A DNA stretch of 64,000 nucleotides from Chloroflexota bacterium (GTDB lineage Bacteria; Chloroflexota; UBA11872). The translations under genes and the position numbers were made by a program. Shown piece by piece: positions 52,277-61,255 of the stretch (within the stretch, counting starts at the first letter, position 1; each line of letters starts with the position of its first letter). The notes under the pieces are model-generated. The model was not told the DNA's origin and searched no databases. It saw only the letters and a program-made list of their open reading frames with translations. The stretch is taken from NCBI GenBank assembly GCA_022820025.1, contig JAJEGF010000025.1, forward strand, positions 81,522 to 145,521. The letters are read 5' to 3'.

Positions 52277-53344
52277 ATCTCACGCCAAGCGTTACACGAG
52301 AGCACCCGCAGTTCACGACGGGCGTTTCTTGGTCGCCTGTCGATCGCGGTCGGCGCCGCCGTGGGCGCCGGGGCGGGAGTGGTGCGAGCCGATCCGGCGA
52401 CTCCGGATGTTCCGGTTCCGGCGATTTACCTGCGCGAGACCGGCCATCACGTCGGCGGGCCATTCCTGGCCTGGTGGTTGCAATACGGACGCGATCGCGG
52501 GCTTGGCTGGCCGATTACGGAGCAGCTGGAAATCCGCGGCCGCCTCATGCAGTACTTCGAGCGGGGTGCGGTGGCGCTGACGCCAACGTCTCGTGATCCG
52601 CTGGGCGTCATTCCCGTGAACCTGGGCCGCCCGTACGCGAGCCGGACCTCGGCGCCGCAGCCAGCGCCCGAGTCGGCGCACTTCTTCGCGCAGACAGGCA
52701 CCGGAGTGCATCCCGCGATTTGGCCATTTCACCGAGAGAACGGGGGCGTTTACCGCTTCGGGTACCCGCTGGCGCCGGCAGTCATTGGCAGCGGTGGACT
52801 CTGGCAGGTATTCGAACGCGCCGTGCTATCCGAAAGCGGCGGGCGGGTGACGGACCTGCGCCTTGGCCTGATGGAGGCTGAGCGTCAGCGCTTGCCCACG
52901 GCTCCAGTGAGGCAGGCCCGGCACGCGCCGATCGTTGACCTGGCGGCATTGGAGCCGGTGCACGGGCCGCAATCCGACCGGCACGCCAAAGTGGACCTGA
53001 CGCGGCAGGTTGTGACGTTCTTCGACGGTGATGACCCGGTGCGGATCGCCGCGACCTCGACCGGTGTGTACCCGGACTTCACGCCGCAAGGGCGCTATCG
53101 AATCTTCGTGCGGATTCCGCGCGCGCGGCTGATCTCGAACGGCAGCACGCAGGCCGTCTACAACCTGGACGACGTGCAGCACATCCAGTACTTCACCGAG
53201 AGTTGGATCGGATTCCACTACGCCTATTGGCATGATGCGTTCGGGACGGAGCGGAGCGCGGGCTGTGTGAATCTACGGCTGCACGATTCCCAGTGGGCGT
53301 GGGATTTCTGCGACCACGGGACGCAGGTGGTCGTTCACTACTAG
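52277..53344 (+). CDS. Tat-exported L,D-transpeptidase (YkuD), unusual start codon
   Basis: Cell-wall cross-linking enzyme of about 355 residues. A twin-arginine signal, SSRRAFLGRLSIAVGAAVG, is encoded before the first GTG (52361), but no ATG, GTG or TTG precedes it after the in-frame TAA at 52199. ATC 52277, nine bases after GAGGAG, is the most plausible start. Two copies of a Chloroflexota-type module follow (GLGWPITEQLEI...QYFERG and RFGYPLAPAVIG...QVFERA), then the YkuD domain (~230-355) with IGFHYAYWHDAFG and the catalytic SAGCVNLR (Cys ~330). It acts outside the membrane on peptidoglycan stem peptides. Confidence 0.82.
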   Translation: MSRQALHESTRSSRRAFLGRLSIAVGAAVGAGAGVVRADPATPDVPVPAIYLRETGHHVGGPFLAWWLQYGRDRGLGWPITEQLEIRGRLMQYFERGAVALTPTSRDPLGVIPVNLGRPYASRTSAPQPAPESAHFFAQTGTGVHPAIWPFHRENGGVYRFGYPLAPAVIGSGGLWQVFERAVLSESGGRVTDLRLGLMEAERQRLPTAPVRQARHAPIVDLAALEPVHGPQSDRHAKVDLTRQVVTFFDGDDPVRIAATSTGVYPDFTPQGRYRIFVRIPRARLISNGSTQAVYNLDDVQHIQYFTESWIGFHYAYWHDAFGTERSAGCVNLRLHDSQWAWDFCDHGTQVVVHY

Positions 53345-53413
53345 ACCGCGCCGACGATCCCGGAATCGCGCCTATGATGGCCCCGCGACAAGCTTCAGTT
53401 CCAGGGTGAATCC

Positions 53414-53848
53414 GTGACCGCATCCTTCGAGGAATCGCCCCCGACGTCGTCGGTCATCTTCGTCTGCGTGCACAACGCGGGGCGCAGCCAGATGGCGGCG
53501 GGCTTGCTGCGCGCAGCCGCGCGTGGGCGAATCAGCGTGAAGTCGGCAGGTACGGCCCCCGGGGAACGCGTGAATCCGATGGCAGTTCAGGCGCTGCGGG
53601 ACGTGGGCATTGAGATTGGCGACGCGTCACCATCTCGGTTGACAGCCGAGGACGTGGCCGCGGCCGACCTCTGCATCACGATGGGGTGCGGCGACCGGTG
53701 TCCGCTGGTGCCCGGGACGGAGTACCGGGACTGGCCGGTGGACGATCCGTCGGGCCAGGCGATCGATGTGGTTCGGCGCATCCGCGACGACATTTCCGCG
53801 CGCGTGCAGGCCCTGGTGGCCGAACTGGCGCCGGATATCGCGGGTTGA
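53414..53848 (+). CDS. ArsC-like arsenate reductase/low-molecular-weight phosphatase
   Basis: A 144-residue LMW-PTP-fold protein. The P-loop FVCVHNAGRSQMA carries Cys18 and Arg24; ITMGCGDRCPL has a second Cys pair and YRDWPVDDP the general acid Asp. This arrangement is closest to actinobacterial-type (mycothiol or thioredoxin-linked) arsenate reductases: MGCGDxCP and DWPxxDPxGQ. No ars regulator or pump is nearby. GTG 53414 follows AGGGTG. The stop overlaps a TTG that starts the next gene. Confidence 0.88.
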   Translation: MTASFEESPPTSSVIFVCVHNAGRSQMAAGLLRAAARGRISVKSAGTAPGERVNPMAVQALRDVGIEIGDASPSRLTAEDVAAADLCITMGCGDRCPLVPGTEYRDWPVDDPSGQAIDVVRRIRDDISARVQALVAELAPDIAG

Positions 53849-54426
53849 GCCGGAACTGGCTCCTGGCGGGGCTGGCGTCGGCACTGATCGCGGCGGCTGT
53901 TGTCGTCGTGGCGATTGACGTGGACGAGTCGACGCTGGCCCCGACGCAGACCGGGCCAACGCCTACGCCCGAGGAACGCGCCGCCAGGTTGATGCGGACG
54001 TTCGTGTCGCGGGTCATCGAGCAAGAACTGCGACCACGGGTGGTCGAGCTGGAGGGCACCCGAATCATCGATGGCAGCAGCGGCACGGCGACGGTGCAGC
54101 GGGTCGTGGACGGCGATCGGGTCGACGTACGAATCGCGTTCGACGGCTACGCGTTGCTGCTGGATCCCAACGTGACGGTTGAGAACGAGATCCAGGCCGA
54201 CGGCACGGTGCACTACACGCGCGGCGGGGACGGCGGCGGGATGCGGGTGAGCGGGACGGACGTTCGCCTTGGCGTCTTCGACGTGCAAGGGCGCGATCCG
54301 GGCCGTGACGCGGCTGGACGGTTCACGTTTGACCTGCGCGGCGACGACATAGCGACGTTGGAGGGCGATGCGGTGCGGAACGGTGAGGAGGAACTGGTGA
54401 TTCGGCCGGCGACGCCCGCAGCCTAG
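53845..54426 (+). CDS. Membrane-anchored or secreted hypothetical protein
   Basis: A 193-residue protein with an N-terminal hydrophobic helix (LLAGLASALIAAAVVVVAI) and a short Thr/Pro linker (TLAPTQTGPTPTPEE), then a beta-rich domain (TATVQRVVDGDRVDVRIAF, GTVHYTRGGDGGG). No family recognised. TTG 53845 is chosen for its four-base TTGA overlap with the ArsC-like stop, the coupling style of this genome. The gene ends in CTAG shared with the convergent HD gene. Confidence 0.6.
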   Translation: MSRNWLLAGLASALIAAAVVVVAIDVDESTLAPTQTGPTPTPEERAARLMRTFVSRVIEQELRPRVVELEGTRIIDGSSGTATVQRVVDGDRVDVRIAFDGYALLLDPNVTVENEIQADGTVHYTRGGDGGGMRVSGTDVRLGVFDVQGRDPGRDAAGRFTFDLRGDDIATLEGDAVRNGEEELVIRPATPAA

Positions 54427-55007
54427 TCCTCGACGAGTTGGCCGCCGGCCTGCAGGACGCGCCAGAAGGCGTAGTCGGCCTGGTGGACGATCTGGTTGAT
54501 GAGGCTGCGTTGAACCAGTTCGCCTTCGCCGGAGTGGCCGCCGGCGACGTGGGCGACTTCCTCGGGCAGGCCGACCGTCAGGCAGATGTGGACGCCGTAG
54601 CCCGGGTGGCGGATGGATGGCCATCCGGTGCGTCCGCGCTCAGAGGCCCAGCGGGCCTGGTTCTCGGGATCGAACTCCCAGGGCTTGCCGACATCGTGGC
54701 AGAGGGCGGCGGCGACTAGCAGGTCGCGGTCGTACGCCAGACCGGGGAAGAGGCTCCCAAGCTCGTCGGCAATGGACACCGCGAGTCGCGTGACGCCGCG
54801 GATGTGGTCGGTCTGGGTGCCGTCCTCGAGCGGCGGGGTGTCGGGGTTGCCGGAGCCGCGGATGTCGGCGATGGCGCTGAAGGAGCTCTGGGCGAGGGCG
54901 AGCGCCCAAGCCTCGACGACTTTAGCGGCCAGATCGGAATCTTCGATCCACTCGACTTCGGGTAGCTCGGCCCGGACCCGCGCGCGTTGTGAGTCATCGA
55001 CGGTCAC
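54423..55007 (-). CDS. HD-domain metal-dependent hydrolase
   Basis: A 194-residue HD-family protein. Metal-ligand set: His in TDHIRGVTRLAVSIA, the pair in AAALCHDVGKPWEFD, further His residues in HPGYGVHICLTVG and VAGGHSGEG, and the final Asp in VHQADY. Such proteins hydrolyse phosphomonoesters or nucleotides. ATG 55007 is the start. Convergent with the preceding hypothetical gene; the two stop codons share the CTAG at 54423-54426. Confidence 0.87.
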   Translation of the reverse strand: MTVDDSQRARVRAELPEVEWIEDSDLAAKVVEAWALALAQSSFSAIADIRGSGNPDTPPLEDGTQTDHIRGVTRLAVSIADELGSLFPGLAYDRDLLVAAALCHDVGKPWEFDPENQARWASERGRTGWPSIRHPGYGVHICLTVGLPEEVAHVAGGHSGEGELVQRSLINQIVHQADYAFWRVLQAGGQLVED

Positions 55008-55080
55008 GGTCCGCTCCCTGGATGGGGTTGGGCAGAGCCTGAGTGTAGCCCTGCCTCGTAACGACGCAGCCTAGCCCGGT

Positions 55081-55416
55081 CTACCGAATCCGGTAGACCA
55101 GCGTCTGCACGTGGATCAGGTTGTCGCTGATGACGAAGGTGTCCACGCCCTCGGCGGTGCGTCCGTCCTCGTGGGAGCCCGACCAGGTGAGCAGGACGGC
55201 GTCGCCCTTGACGGTGACGGATTCCTGGCGGGCCTCGAAGCCCGCAAGGTCGGCGAAGAGCGCCTCGAAGAAGGCGTGGCAGCCGTCGTGACCGACGTGT
55301 ACCTGGTTGGGCTGCATGAGGCGGGCGTCAGCCGCGTAGTCGGCGGCGATGAGGTCGAAGTCGCCGGACTGGACCGCGTCCCAGTGTCGTTGAAAGACCG
55401 CTTCGGGGTTAGCCAT
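55081..55416 (-). CDS. NTF2-like (SnoaL-type) protein
   Basis: A 111-residue alpha+beta cone protein: FQRHWDAVQSGDFDLIAADYAADARLM, VHVGHDGCHAFFEALFADLAG, VTVKGDAVLLTWSGSHEDG, GVDTFVISDNLIHVQTLVYRI. Members are small-ligand binding proteins or isomerases; no catalytic residue can be fixed here. ATG 55416 has GGAG about ten bases upstream and is preferred to TTG 55440. Confidence 0.86.
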   Translation of the reverse strand: MANPEAVFQRHWDAVQSGDFDLIAADYAADARLMQPNQVHVGHDGCHAFFEALFADLAGFEARQESVTVKGDAVLLTWSGSHEDGRTAEGVDTFVISDNLIHVQTLVYRIR

Positions 55417-55546
55417 GAGTTCACGCTCCGGGTAAGCCAAGCCGTGTTTACCCTACGGCATCCCCGAAGTGGAGAGCCGCGCGACCCGCGTTTCGACGCC
55501 GCCGACCTGCCTCGCTACGACCAGGCCGGCGGCGTGCGGAGGCGGC

Positions 55547-56575
55547 TTACTCGATTCCTTCGTACCAGCCGACGCCGAAAATCAGGTTGCCGACCCGAAC
55601 GACCCAGGAGTGCTTGGGCGCGTCCTCGCGGGTCTGCGGATGGGTGAACAGGTAGCTAACCCAGGCTCCCCCGCTGTCCTCGGTTACGGCGGCCATGGCT
55701 TCACCGTAGTTGAAGCCGTTGGCGTCAATGCGCTCGCGGGTCTTGCCGACGATGTCCGGGCGGTTGGCGTTGGCCACGGAGTAGAGGACGCCGTCCCGGT
55801 CTTCGATGACAAACACGTACCAGGGGCCGTCCGCGCTTTCCGGCGTGTTGTAGTAGGCGAGCGTTTCATCACGGCCTATGGAGTCGTGAAGATCGACGGC
55901 CCGCTGCACCAGGGCCTGCGTGTAACCGGGCAGGTCGGCCTTGGACGGGCCCGGCTCGTACCAACCTGAGCCGAAGACCAGGCCGTCGTGCCGGACGACC
56001 CAGGAGTGCTTGGCCTGGGGTTCGCCAGTCTCGGTGTTTACCCACGAATAGGACGACCAGGCGCCCTCGGACGTCGCATCCGCCAGGACTACGAGGCCAG
56101 CCGGAAAGCGGTCGGGGCCGACGACATCGCGCGCATGGAGTCCCACGATCGCGGGGGTGGGCGCGTGAGCGACGAGCACATCGTTCTCGTCGAAGATGAA
56201 GACGTACCACGGCCCGTCTGTGCTCTCCGGGGAGTTGTAGTAGTCGAGCGTGGCCTGGAGGCCCTGGGTGTTGTAGCGGTTGATGGCGCGTTCGACGAAG
56301 GCCTGGGAGTAGGCCGCGGGATCGGTTCTGGCGGGAAGCTGGTACGGCCGGGCGCCGAACCGGATGGCGGAGTCGGCATGTTCGATCCGACAGACGGATT
56401 CAGCCTGGTCGCCGTGGACGCGCTGGTAAATCCCGACGTTGTGATCGTTGCCGCGTCCGGCTTCGATGAGGTCATTGAGTTCAACGCAGGTGGTCGGCCA
56501 ATCGGCCAACGCCCCCGCGGCTGTGATTCCAAGGAGTGCGACGACACCAACGATCGCGAGAACCAAGCGCTTCAT
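55547..56575 (-). CDS. Secreted protein with two tandem Cache domains
   Basis: A 342-residue exported protein: signal peptide MKRLVLAIVGVVALLGITAAGALA (cut after ALA), then two similar sensor domains. Copy A contains DYYNSPESTDGPWYVFIF and KHSWVVRHDGLVFGSGWYEP; copy B contains AYYNTPESADGPWYVFVI and KHSWVVRVGNLIFGVGWYEG. Double Cache domains usually bind small organic ligands in chemoreceptors or kinases, but no membrane helix or signalling domain follows, so this is a free or lipid-associated ligand-binding protein. ATG 56575 fits the signal peptide. Confidence 0.85.
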   Translation of the reverse strand: MKRLVLAIVGVVALLGITAAGALADWPTTCVELNDLIEAGRGNDHNVGIYQRVHGDQAESVCRIEHADSAIRFGARPYQLPARTDPAAYSQAFVERAINRYNTQGLQATLDYYNSPESTDGPWYVFIFDENDVLVAHAPTPAIVGLHARDVVGPDRFPAGLVVLADATSEGAWSSYSWVNTETGEPQAKHSWVVRHDGLVFGSGWYEPGPSKADLPGYTQALVQRAVDLHDSIGRDETLAYYNTPESADGPWYVFVIEDRDGVLYSVANANRPDIVGKTRERIDANGFNYGEAMAAVTEDSGGAWVSYLFTHPQTREDAPKHSWVVRVGNLIFGVGWYEGIE

Positions 56576-56663
56576 GCCTTACCTCCCCGCCCGAGAAGCC
56601 TGAACGAATATAAGCCACAGGGACATGTGCCGTATTTCCGCCCGATTTGCTCGTCGCCGGCGC

Positions 56664-58859
56664 TCAGCCGCCGTCCCGGGCGCCGAAGTCGCCCCAGCCC
56701 CAATCGAGCCGGAGCCGGGGCATGGGAAACTCGAAGTACCAGCGAATGGCGATTGGCTCCCGCGCGCCGCCCAGGTAGGCGTAGAAGAGGGCGGCACGGC
56801 CCGGGACCTCGTTCACGATGCGGATGGGCGTGATGTCGTGGAAGTGGCCGCGGTCTTCGTTGGCAGCCAGGTAGTCGAGCAACTGCACCTCGCAGGGCTC
56901 GGCGTCGTTGGGACGGACGGCCGCCAGGTCGACGGGTTCGTGCTGGTTCCAAGCAGGCAGTTCGCCGCCAGAACCCGAATCTCCGACGCTGCTGTCGACC
57001 CAGATCGGCGTACTCCAGGCATATTCGCCGTCGACTTGCCGCAGGCGGACGTAGTAGGCGGCGTGCGAGAGCGGCGCGTCGTCTTCGAACTCCAGGTCGA
57101 CGTCGAGTTCGTCTGGGCGCCAGGCCGTCAAGGCGCGGTCGTTGCGAATGAGGTCGATGCACTCGATCGGGGCGCAGGCGTGGGCGGTGACCGTGATGCG
57201 GGGCTTGCCGTCGATTTCGATTTCGGAGCCGGCCGGGTGGCCGTTGGCCTGCACCTCCAAAATGATGCGGGCGCCGGTTGTGGCGTAGGTGCGGCGGCTC
57301 AGCACGGCGTCCCAGATGGCATGGCGCTCGCAGCGAGGGGCGCGAACGGCGGCCACCGGGCCGCAGCCGATGGCGCAGTCGCGGATGTTCAAGTGGTTGC
57401 CGAAGCGTCCGCGGAAGAGGTGGGCGGCCATGGGTGCGGCCAACAGCGGCAGGTGGGTATCACCGGAAGCGATGACGGCGGGGCGATGGCCGTGACGGAG
57501 CGCGCGTTGCAATATCCATTCGGCCGAGCCGTGACCGCTGGCCACTTCGACCACCGGCTCGTGCGCGGTCGGGTAGGCCTCCCAGTCGGCCGGGCCGCCG
57601 CCGACGTGGGCTTCCAGGAGGACGTCCTGGCGGTCGCCGTAGGTCTCAAGCAGGTGATCCATGTCGGCCCAAGCGGGCGCGTGGCGCTCCTCCCAGTCCC
57701 GAAAGATGACGTTGCGGTCGCCGCCGACGCTCGGATGCGCCTCCCCGGCTAGGTACGGGACGTAGGTTCCGGGCTCATCGTTGGCGCGGTAGGCCGCCTG
57801 GTGGGCTTCCCAGACGGCGGGGCGGTGCGTCTGGTCGGGCGGGGCCATGGGTCCGGGGGCGGCGAAGTCGAGGCGGGCCTGGCCGCGCGCCTGGGCGTGG
57901 CGGCCGGACGGATGGAGGATCGGCGTCGGGTCGTCCATCAGGCCCATGCTGACGTCGCCCCAACTGTGGGAGTGCAGGTCGCCCCAGAGCACGAGCGACT
58001 CGGGATTGGACTGGACGAGGATCGGGTTGCTGGGCGCGGAGAGCCCGTGCTGGCAGTCGTGTGCCTTGATGCGGATCAGGCCGGGCGCCTGGGCGTTGAC
58101 GCCTTCAATGATGGCGAGGCCTGCGTTCTCCGGACCGAAGTCGACGCGGCTCGGGAGGCCGATAAGCGACGCCGTCTCGTCGCGCAGCGCCACCGCTCCG
58201 TTGTATTGCGTGCAGATGTTGTGGTTGCGGTCGTAGACGGCCAGGTGCAGCGCGAAAGGCTCGCCGGGCCGCGTGATGGATGGTCCCAGCAGGCGCAGGA
58301 GCGTTGGTTGGGGGTCCGACTCAACGTGAATGCGAATCTCGCCGGCTCTCAATTGGCGATAGGCGAGGCTGCCGCTCCGGTCAACCGAAAGGACGATGCG
58401 GCCCTGGCAGGTAACGTCGTAGACCTCGCTGCCGGGACCGCCGCGGCTGGTGTCGCCGACCACCAGGCATAGCTGGTCGCCTGGCAGCAGCGTTCCGCGT
58501 TCGACCACGATGCGAGCAATTGGCGGCGAGTTCGCCTGGTTGAGTTCGTTGAGCTCCAACCGCACCCGTGCGTCCGTCCTGGTCTGCAGCGCGACGAAGT
58601 CGCGGCCGCGCGGGCGGGTGTCCTGGATGCTGTGCGACAACAGGAACCCGTAGCGCTCGAAGAAGAAGCCGCCGCCCGTGGCCACCCGGGCTTCGACTTC
58701 GATTCGAAACTCCCAGGTTCCGACGGCGCCGGCGGTGAGCCGGAGGTCCGGCCCCCTGACGCTCGGTCCGTCGGCCGGGTGAAAGGCGACGTCGAGACGG
58801 CCCGGTTCGTTACCGCCACGAACGCGGAATGGCAACGTCGCGACTCTTGGGGGACTCAC
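56664..58859 (-). CDS. DUF3604 (PHP-like) protein
   Basis: A 731-residue protein. The N-terminal ~290 residues are beta-rich (an Ig- or concanavalin-like region, LRLTAGAVGTWEFRIEVEAR). The DUF3604 metallo-hydrolase-like part starts at LVLWGDLHSHSWGDVSMG with the H-x-H of the PHP fold, followed by IFRDWEERHAPAW, EPVVEVASGHGSAEW and IASGDTHLPLL with further His/Asp. A C-terminal beta domain ends AYYVRLRQVDGEYAWSTPIW. Function in the family is not established. GTG 58859 start; no signal peptide is seen. Confidence 0.85.
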   Translation of the reverse strand: MSPPRVATLPFRVRGGNEPGRLDVAFHPADGPSVRGPDLRLTAGAVGTWEFRIEVEARVATGGGFFFERYGFLLSHSIQDTRPRGRDFVALQTRTDARVRLELNELNQANSPPIARIVVERGTLLPGDQLCLVVGDTSRGGPGSEVYDVTCQGRIVLSVDRSGSLAYRQLRAGEIRIHVESDPQPTLLRLLGPSITRPGEPFALHLAVYDRNHNICTQYNGAVALRDETASLIGLPSRVDFGPENAGLAIIEGVNAQAPGLIRIKAHDCQHGLSAPSNPILVQSNPESLVLWGDLHSHSWGDVSMGLMDDPTPILHPSGRHAQARGQARLDFAAPGPMAPPDQTHRPAVWEAHQAAYRANDEPGTYVPYLAGEAHPSVGGDRNVIFRDWEERHAPAWADMDHLLETYGDRQDVLLEAHVGGGPADWEAYPTAHEPVVEVASGHGSAEWILQRALRHGHRPAVIASGDTHLPLLAAPMAAHLFRGRFGNHLNIRDCAIGCGPVAAVRAPRCERHAIWDAVLSRRTYATTGARIILEVQANGHPAGSEIEIDGKPRITVTAHACAPIECIDLIRNDRALTAWRPDELDVDLEFEDDAPLSHAAYYVRLRQVDGEYAWSTPIWVDSSVGDSGSGGELPAWNQHEPVDLAAVRPNDAEPCEVQLLDYLAANEDRGHFHDITPIRIVNEVPGRAALFYAYLGGAREPIAIRWYFEFPMPRLRLDWGWGDFGARDGG

Positions 58860-58984
58860 CGGAAATGCCCTGGGGCTGATTCCGTAACGCAGGTTGCGGG
58901 ATTCACAGGCGGCATCTGGTCAAATCGCTCGCTATTGATCCGGGAGGGATTTCCTACGCGGCGCTTGACCGCACCCACCGAGTG

Positions 58985-59881
58985 TCATTGGCTCACCTTT
59001 GTGCAGACGGCAAGGAAGTTTGTCGCACGTGAGATGTCACTCGTGACGATCACGACATCGCCTGGCGAGGCGCGCCGGTATGACGGTAGCAACCGTCCGA
59101 CTCCCGGAACGGCCGGAAGCATGCGCAAGAACGCGCGCTGCGCGACGTCAGGCACGCGAGGGAGCACATACTGCCCCAACGAGACGACGGCAGGTAGCAC
59201 GCGACCCTTGCCCGTTTGCTGAAGTTGGGCTCCTGAACCCAGCGTCGATGCTTGGCCTACCAGGGTCCGCACGGCAAAGCCACTCGACACGAGCAGCGAT
59301 TGGAACTCGTCCAGGTTCGGCTCAAAGCAATGCCAACGATGAATCGGCGTGTCCCGGCCGGGGCTGTGGACTTCGCGGTTGGGTGCGGAAATCACGAGAA
59401 TCCCCCGGTCGTTCAGAACTCGAGACACTTCCCCGAAGTAACGTGTCGAGTCGTTCACGTGCTCGACCGTCTCAAGCGATACGACGGCGTCGAACACGCC
59501 GTCCGCAAAGCCCAGCCGGAGCACGTCGGCCTGGACAAAGCCGCACTTCGCCGACGCGTAGGCTCTGTTTGCGTGCTTGACGGCAACGGTCGAGATATCG
59601 GCCCCAAGTGCCAGATCTGCGACCTCGGCCAAAAGGTTCGTGCCATAGCCGGTTCCGCAAGCAATGTCGAGGACTCGACCCGCACCCACCGCGTCGGCGG
59701 CAAACCGGTAGCGTGCGAGATGAAGCTCGAGGATCTCGGTTCCACGAGCCAGTTCGGGGTCGATCCGTTCGCCGGTGAACGCGCTCATCGAGTGGACTTC
59801 ACGGTCCATTCCGGCCCTCGGCAGTGGCCGAGGCTCTCGGTCGCCGATATTCGTGAAGGTTAACCGCGCGACACTCGTCAC
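58985..59881 (-). CDS. Class I SAM-dependent methyltransferase
   Basis: A 298-residue methyltransferase: GRVLDIACGTGYGTNLLAEV (motif I), ALGADISTVAVKHA, RLGFADGVFDAVVSLETVEHV, VLNDRGILVISAPN. It is related to methyltransferases in O-antigen and secondary-metabolite loci (FTGERIDPELARG near the N-terminus). GTG 59881 overlaps the aminotransferase stop by four bases; ATG 59809 or 59788 are alternative starts since the first ~30 residues look non-conserved. Confidence 0.84.
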   Translation of the reverse strand: MTSVARLTFTNIGDREPRPLPRAGMDREVHSMSAFTGERIDPELARGTEILELHLARYRFAADAVGAGRVLDIACGTGYGTNLLAEVADLALGADISTVAVKHANRAYASAKCGFVQADVLRLGFADGVFDAVVSLETVEHVNDSTRYFGEVSRVLNDRGILVISAPNREVHSPGRDTPIHRWHCFEPNLDEFQSLLVSSGFAVRTLVGQASTLGSGAQLQQTGKGRVLPAVVSLGQYVLPRVPDVAQRAFLRMLPAVPGVGRLLPSYRRASPGDVVIVTSDISRATNFLAVCTKVSQ

Positions 59882-61170
59882 CCATCGACGTCGACATCAC
59901 CATCGGCCAGCTGCCCGATGCGATCGCCCTGGGACGCCACCTTCTCGAAGGCCGCCGCCACTTGCTCGACCCAGGCATCGGAGGGATCCACCGGGGTGGG
60001 CAGCCAGACGCAGGTCTCGTTGAGACGTTCGCTGACCGGAAGGGAGCCCAAGCCAAAGGACGGCCGAACGTCTGCGGGCAAGTCGCCCCACGGGCCGCCG
60101 AGGCCCTCGAACGGGAAGTCGCCAAACAGCGGTTGCAGGTGCATGGCGCCATAGAGGGCGGACGGCTGGTCGGGGTGGATGCCCACGCCCTCGGCGGCGA
60201 GGGCGTCAAGGATGGCCCGGATGGGCGCGCCGATTTCGTCGGGATCGATGCGCGCGGTGTAGAGCAGGTAGCCGCCGCGTTCGGCCTGGGCGTAGGGGCG
60301 CTGCGGATAGACGCCGGGGACGTCGTCCAGCAGGGCATCGAGGCGGGCGAACCAGCGGGCGCGGCGCTCGTTCAGGTTCGGCAGCCGTTCGAGTCCAGCG
60401 CGGGCCAGGGCGATGCCGAGCGGGTTGGCGCGGTATTTCACCCCCAGCCCGATGCGCCCCAATTCGCGCAGGGCGTCGGTTTGCAGGAGCTGGTTGACGC
60501 GACCGTAATGGCCGAGTGCCGCCATGCGGTCGTAGAGGTTCGGATCGTTCGTCGTCGCAACCCCGGCTTCGACCCCACTGATGGGCTTGCTGGCCTGCAT
60601 GCTGAAGCAACCGATGTGTCCGACCGACCCGACCTGTCGTCCGCGCCAGGTTGCGCCGTGCGCGTGGGAGGCGTCCTCGATCAGCGTGATGTCGGTACCG
60701 TCGACGATGTCGAGCAGCGCATCCATATCGGCCGGGTTGCCGTAGACGTGGGTGGCGACGATGGCGCAGGTGCGGTCGGTCAGCTTGCCTCGAACGTCGG
60801 CCGGGTCGATGCAGAACGTCTCTGGATCGGCGTCGGCAAATACGGGGGAGGCGCCGCAGTGCAGGGCCGGCGAGATGGAGGCGTGCCAGGTGACCGACGG
60901 CACGATGACCTCGCGCCCAAGCGAAGCGCCGGCGGCGAACATGGCCGAGTGCAGGGTGGCGGTGCCGTTGCAGACGGCCAGCGCGAAGCGGGTGCCGACG
61001 AACTCGCGGAACTCGGCCTCAAACTTCTCAATTTCGTCGTAGACGGCGGAACCGGCGTCAAGGGCGTCGTTGACGAGAGTGCGCTCGCGCTCGGTGACCG
61101 CCTCCCAGCGGTCGTCGATGGGCGCGGTTACGGCGGGTGCGCCGCCTTCGATAGCGAGCTGCCGGTCCAT
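59878..61170 (-). CDS. DegT/DnrJ/EryC1-family aminotransferase
   Basis: A 430-residue PLP enzyme of the sugar/cyclitol aminotransferase family. Visible: LAVCNGTATLHSAMFAAG, REVIVPSVTWHASISPALHCGASPVFAD, ITLIEDASHAHGATWRGR (Asp binding PLP) and GCFSMQASKPISGVEAG with the Schiff-base Lys. It would convert a keto-sugar or keto-inosose to an amino sugar. ATG 61170 is used because upstream in-frame sequence up to 61518 lies in the purE gene. It is coupled to the methyltransferase, so the two may build a methylated amino sugar or cyclitol. Confidence 0.9.
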   Translation of the reverse strand: MDRQLAIEGGAPAVTAPIDDRWEAVTERERTLVNDALDAGSAVYDEIEKFEAEFREFVGTRFALAVCNGTATLHSAMFAAGASLGREVIVPSVTWHASISPALHCGASPVFADADPETFCIDPADVRGKLTDRTCAIVATHVYGNPADMDALLDIVDGTDITLIEDASHAHGATWRGRQVGSVGHIGCFSMQASKPISGVEAGVATTNDPNLYDRMAALGHYGRVNQLLQTDALRELGRIGLGVKYRANPLGIALARAGLERLPNLNERRARWFARLDALLDDVPGVYPQRPYAQAERGGYLLYTARIDPDEIGAPIRAILDALAAEGVGIHPDQPSALYGAMHLQPLFGDFPFEGLGGPWGDLPADVRPSFGLGSLPVSERLNETCVWLPTPVDPSDAWVEQVAAAFEKVASQGDRIGQLADGDVDVDG

Positions 61171-61255
61171 AGTGAACTGCCGAGGTCGGCCAAGCGCTTG
61201 AGTATGTTCAGCGGCCGCCGCGGTGTCGAGTTGGCAGGCGGCGCGTATGCCCGGC

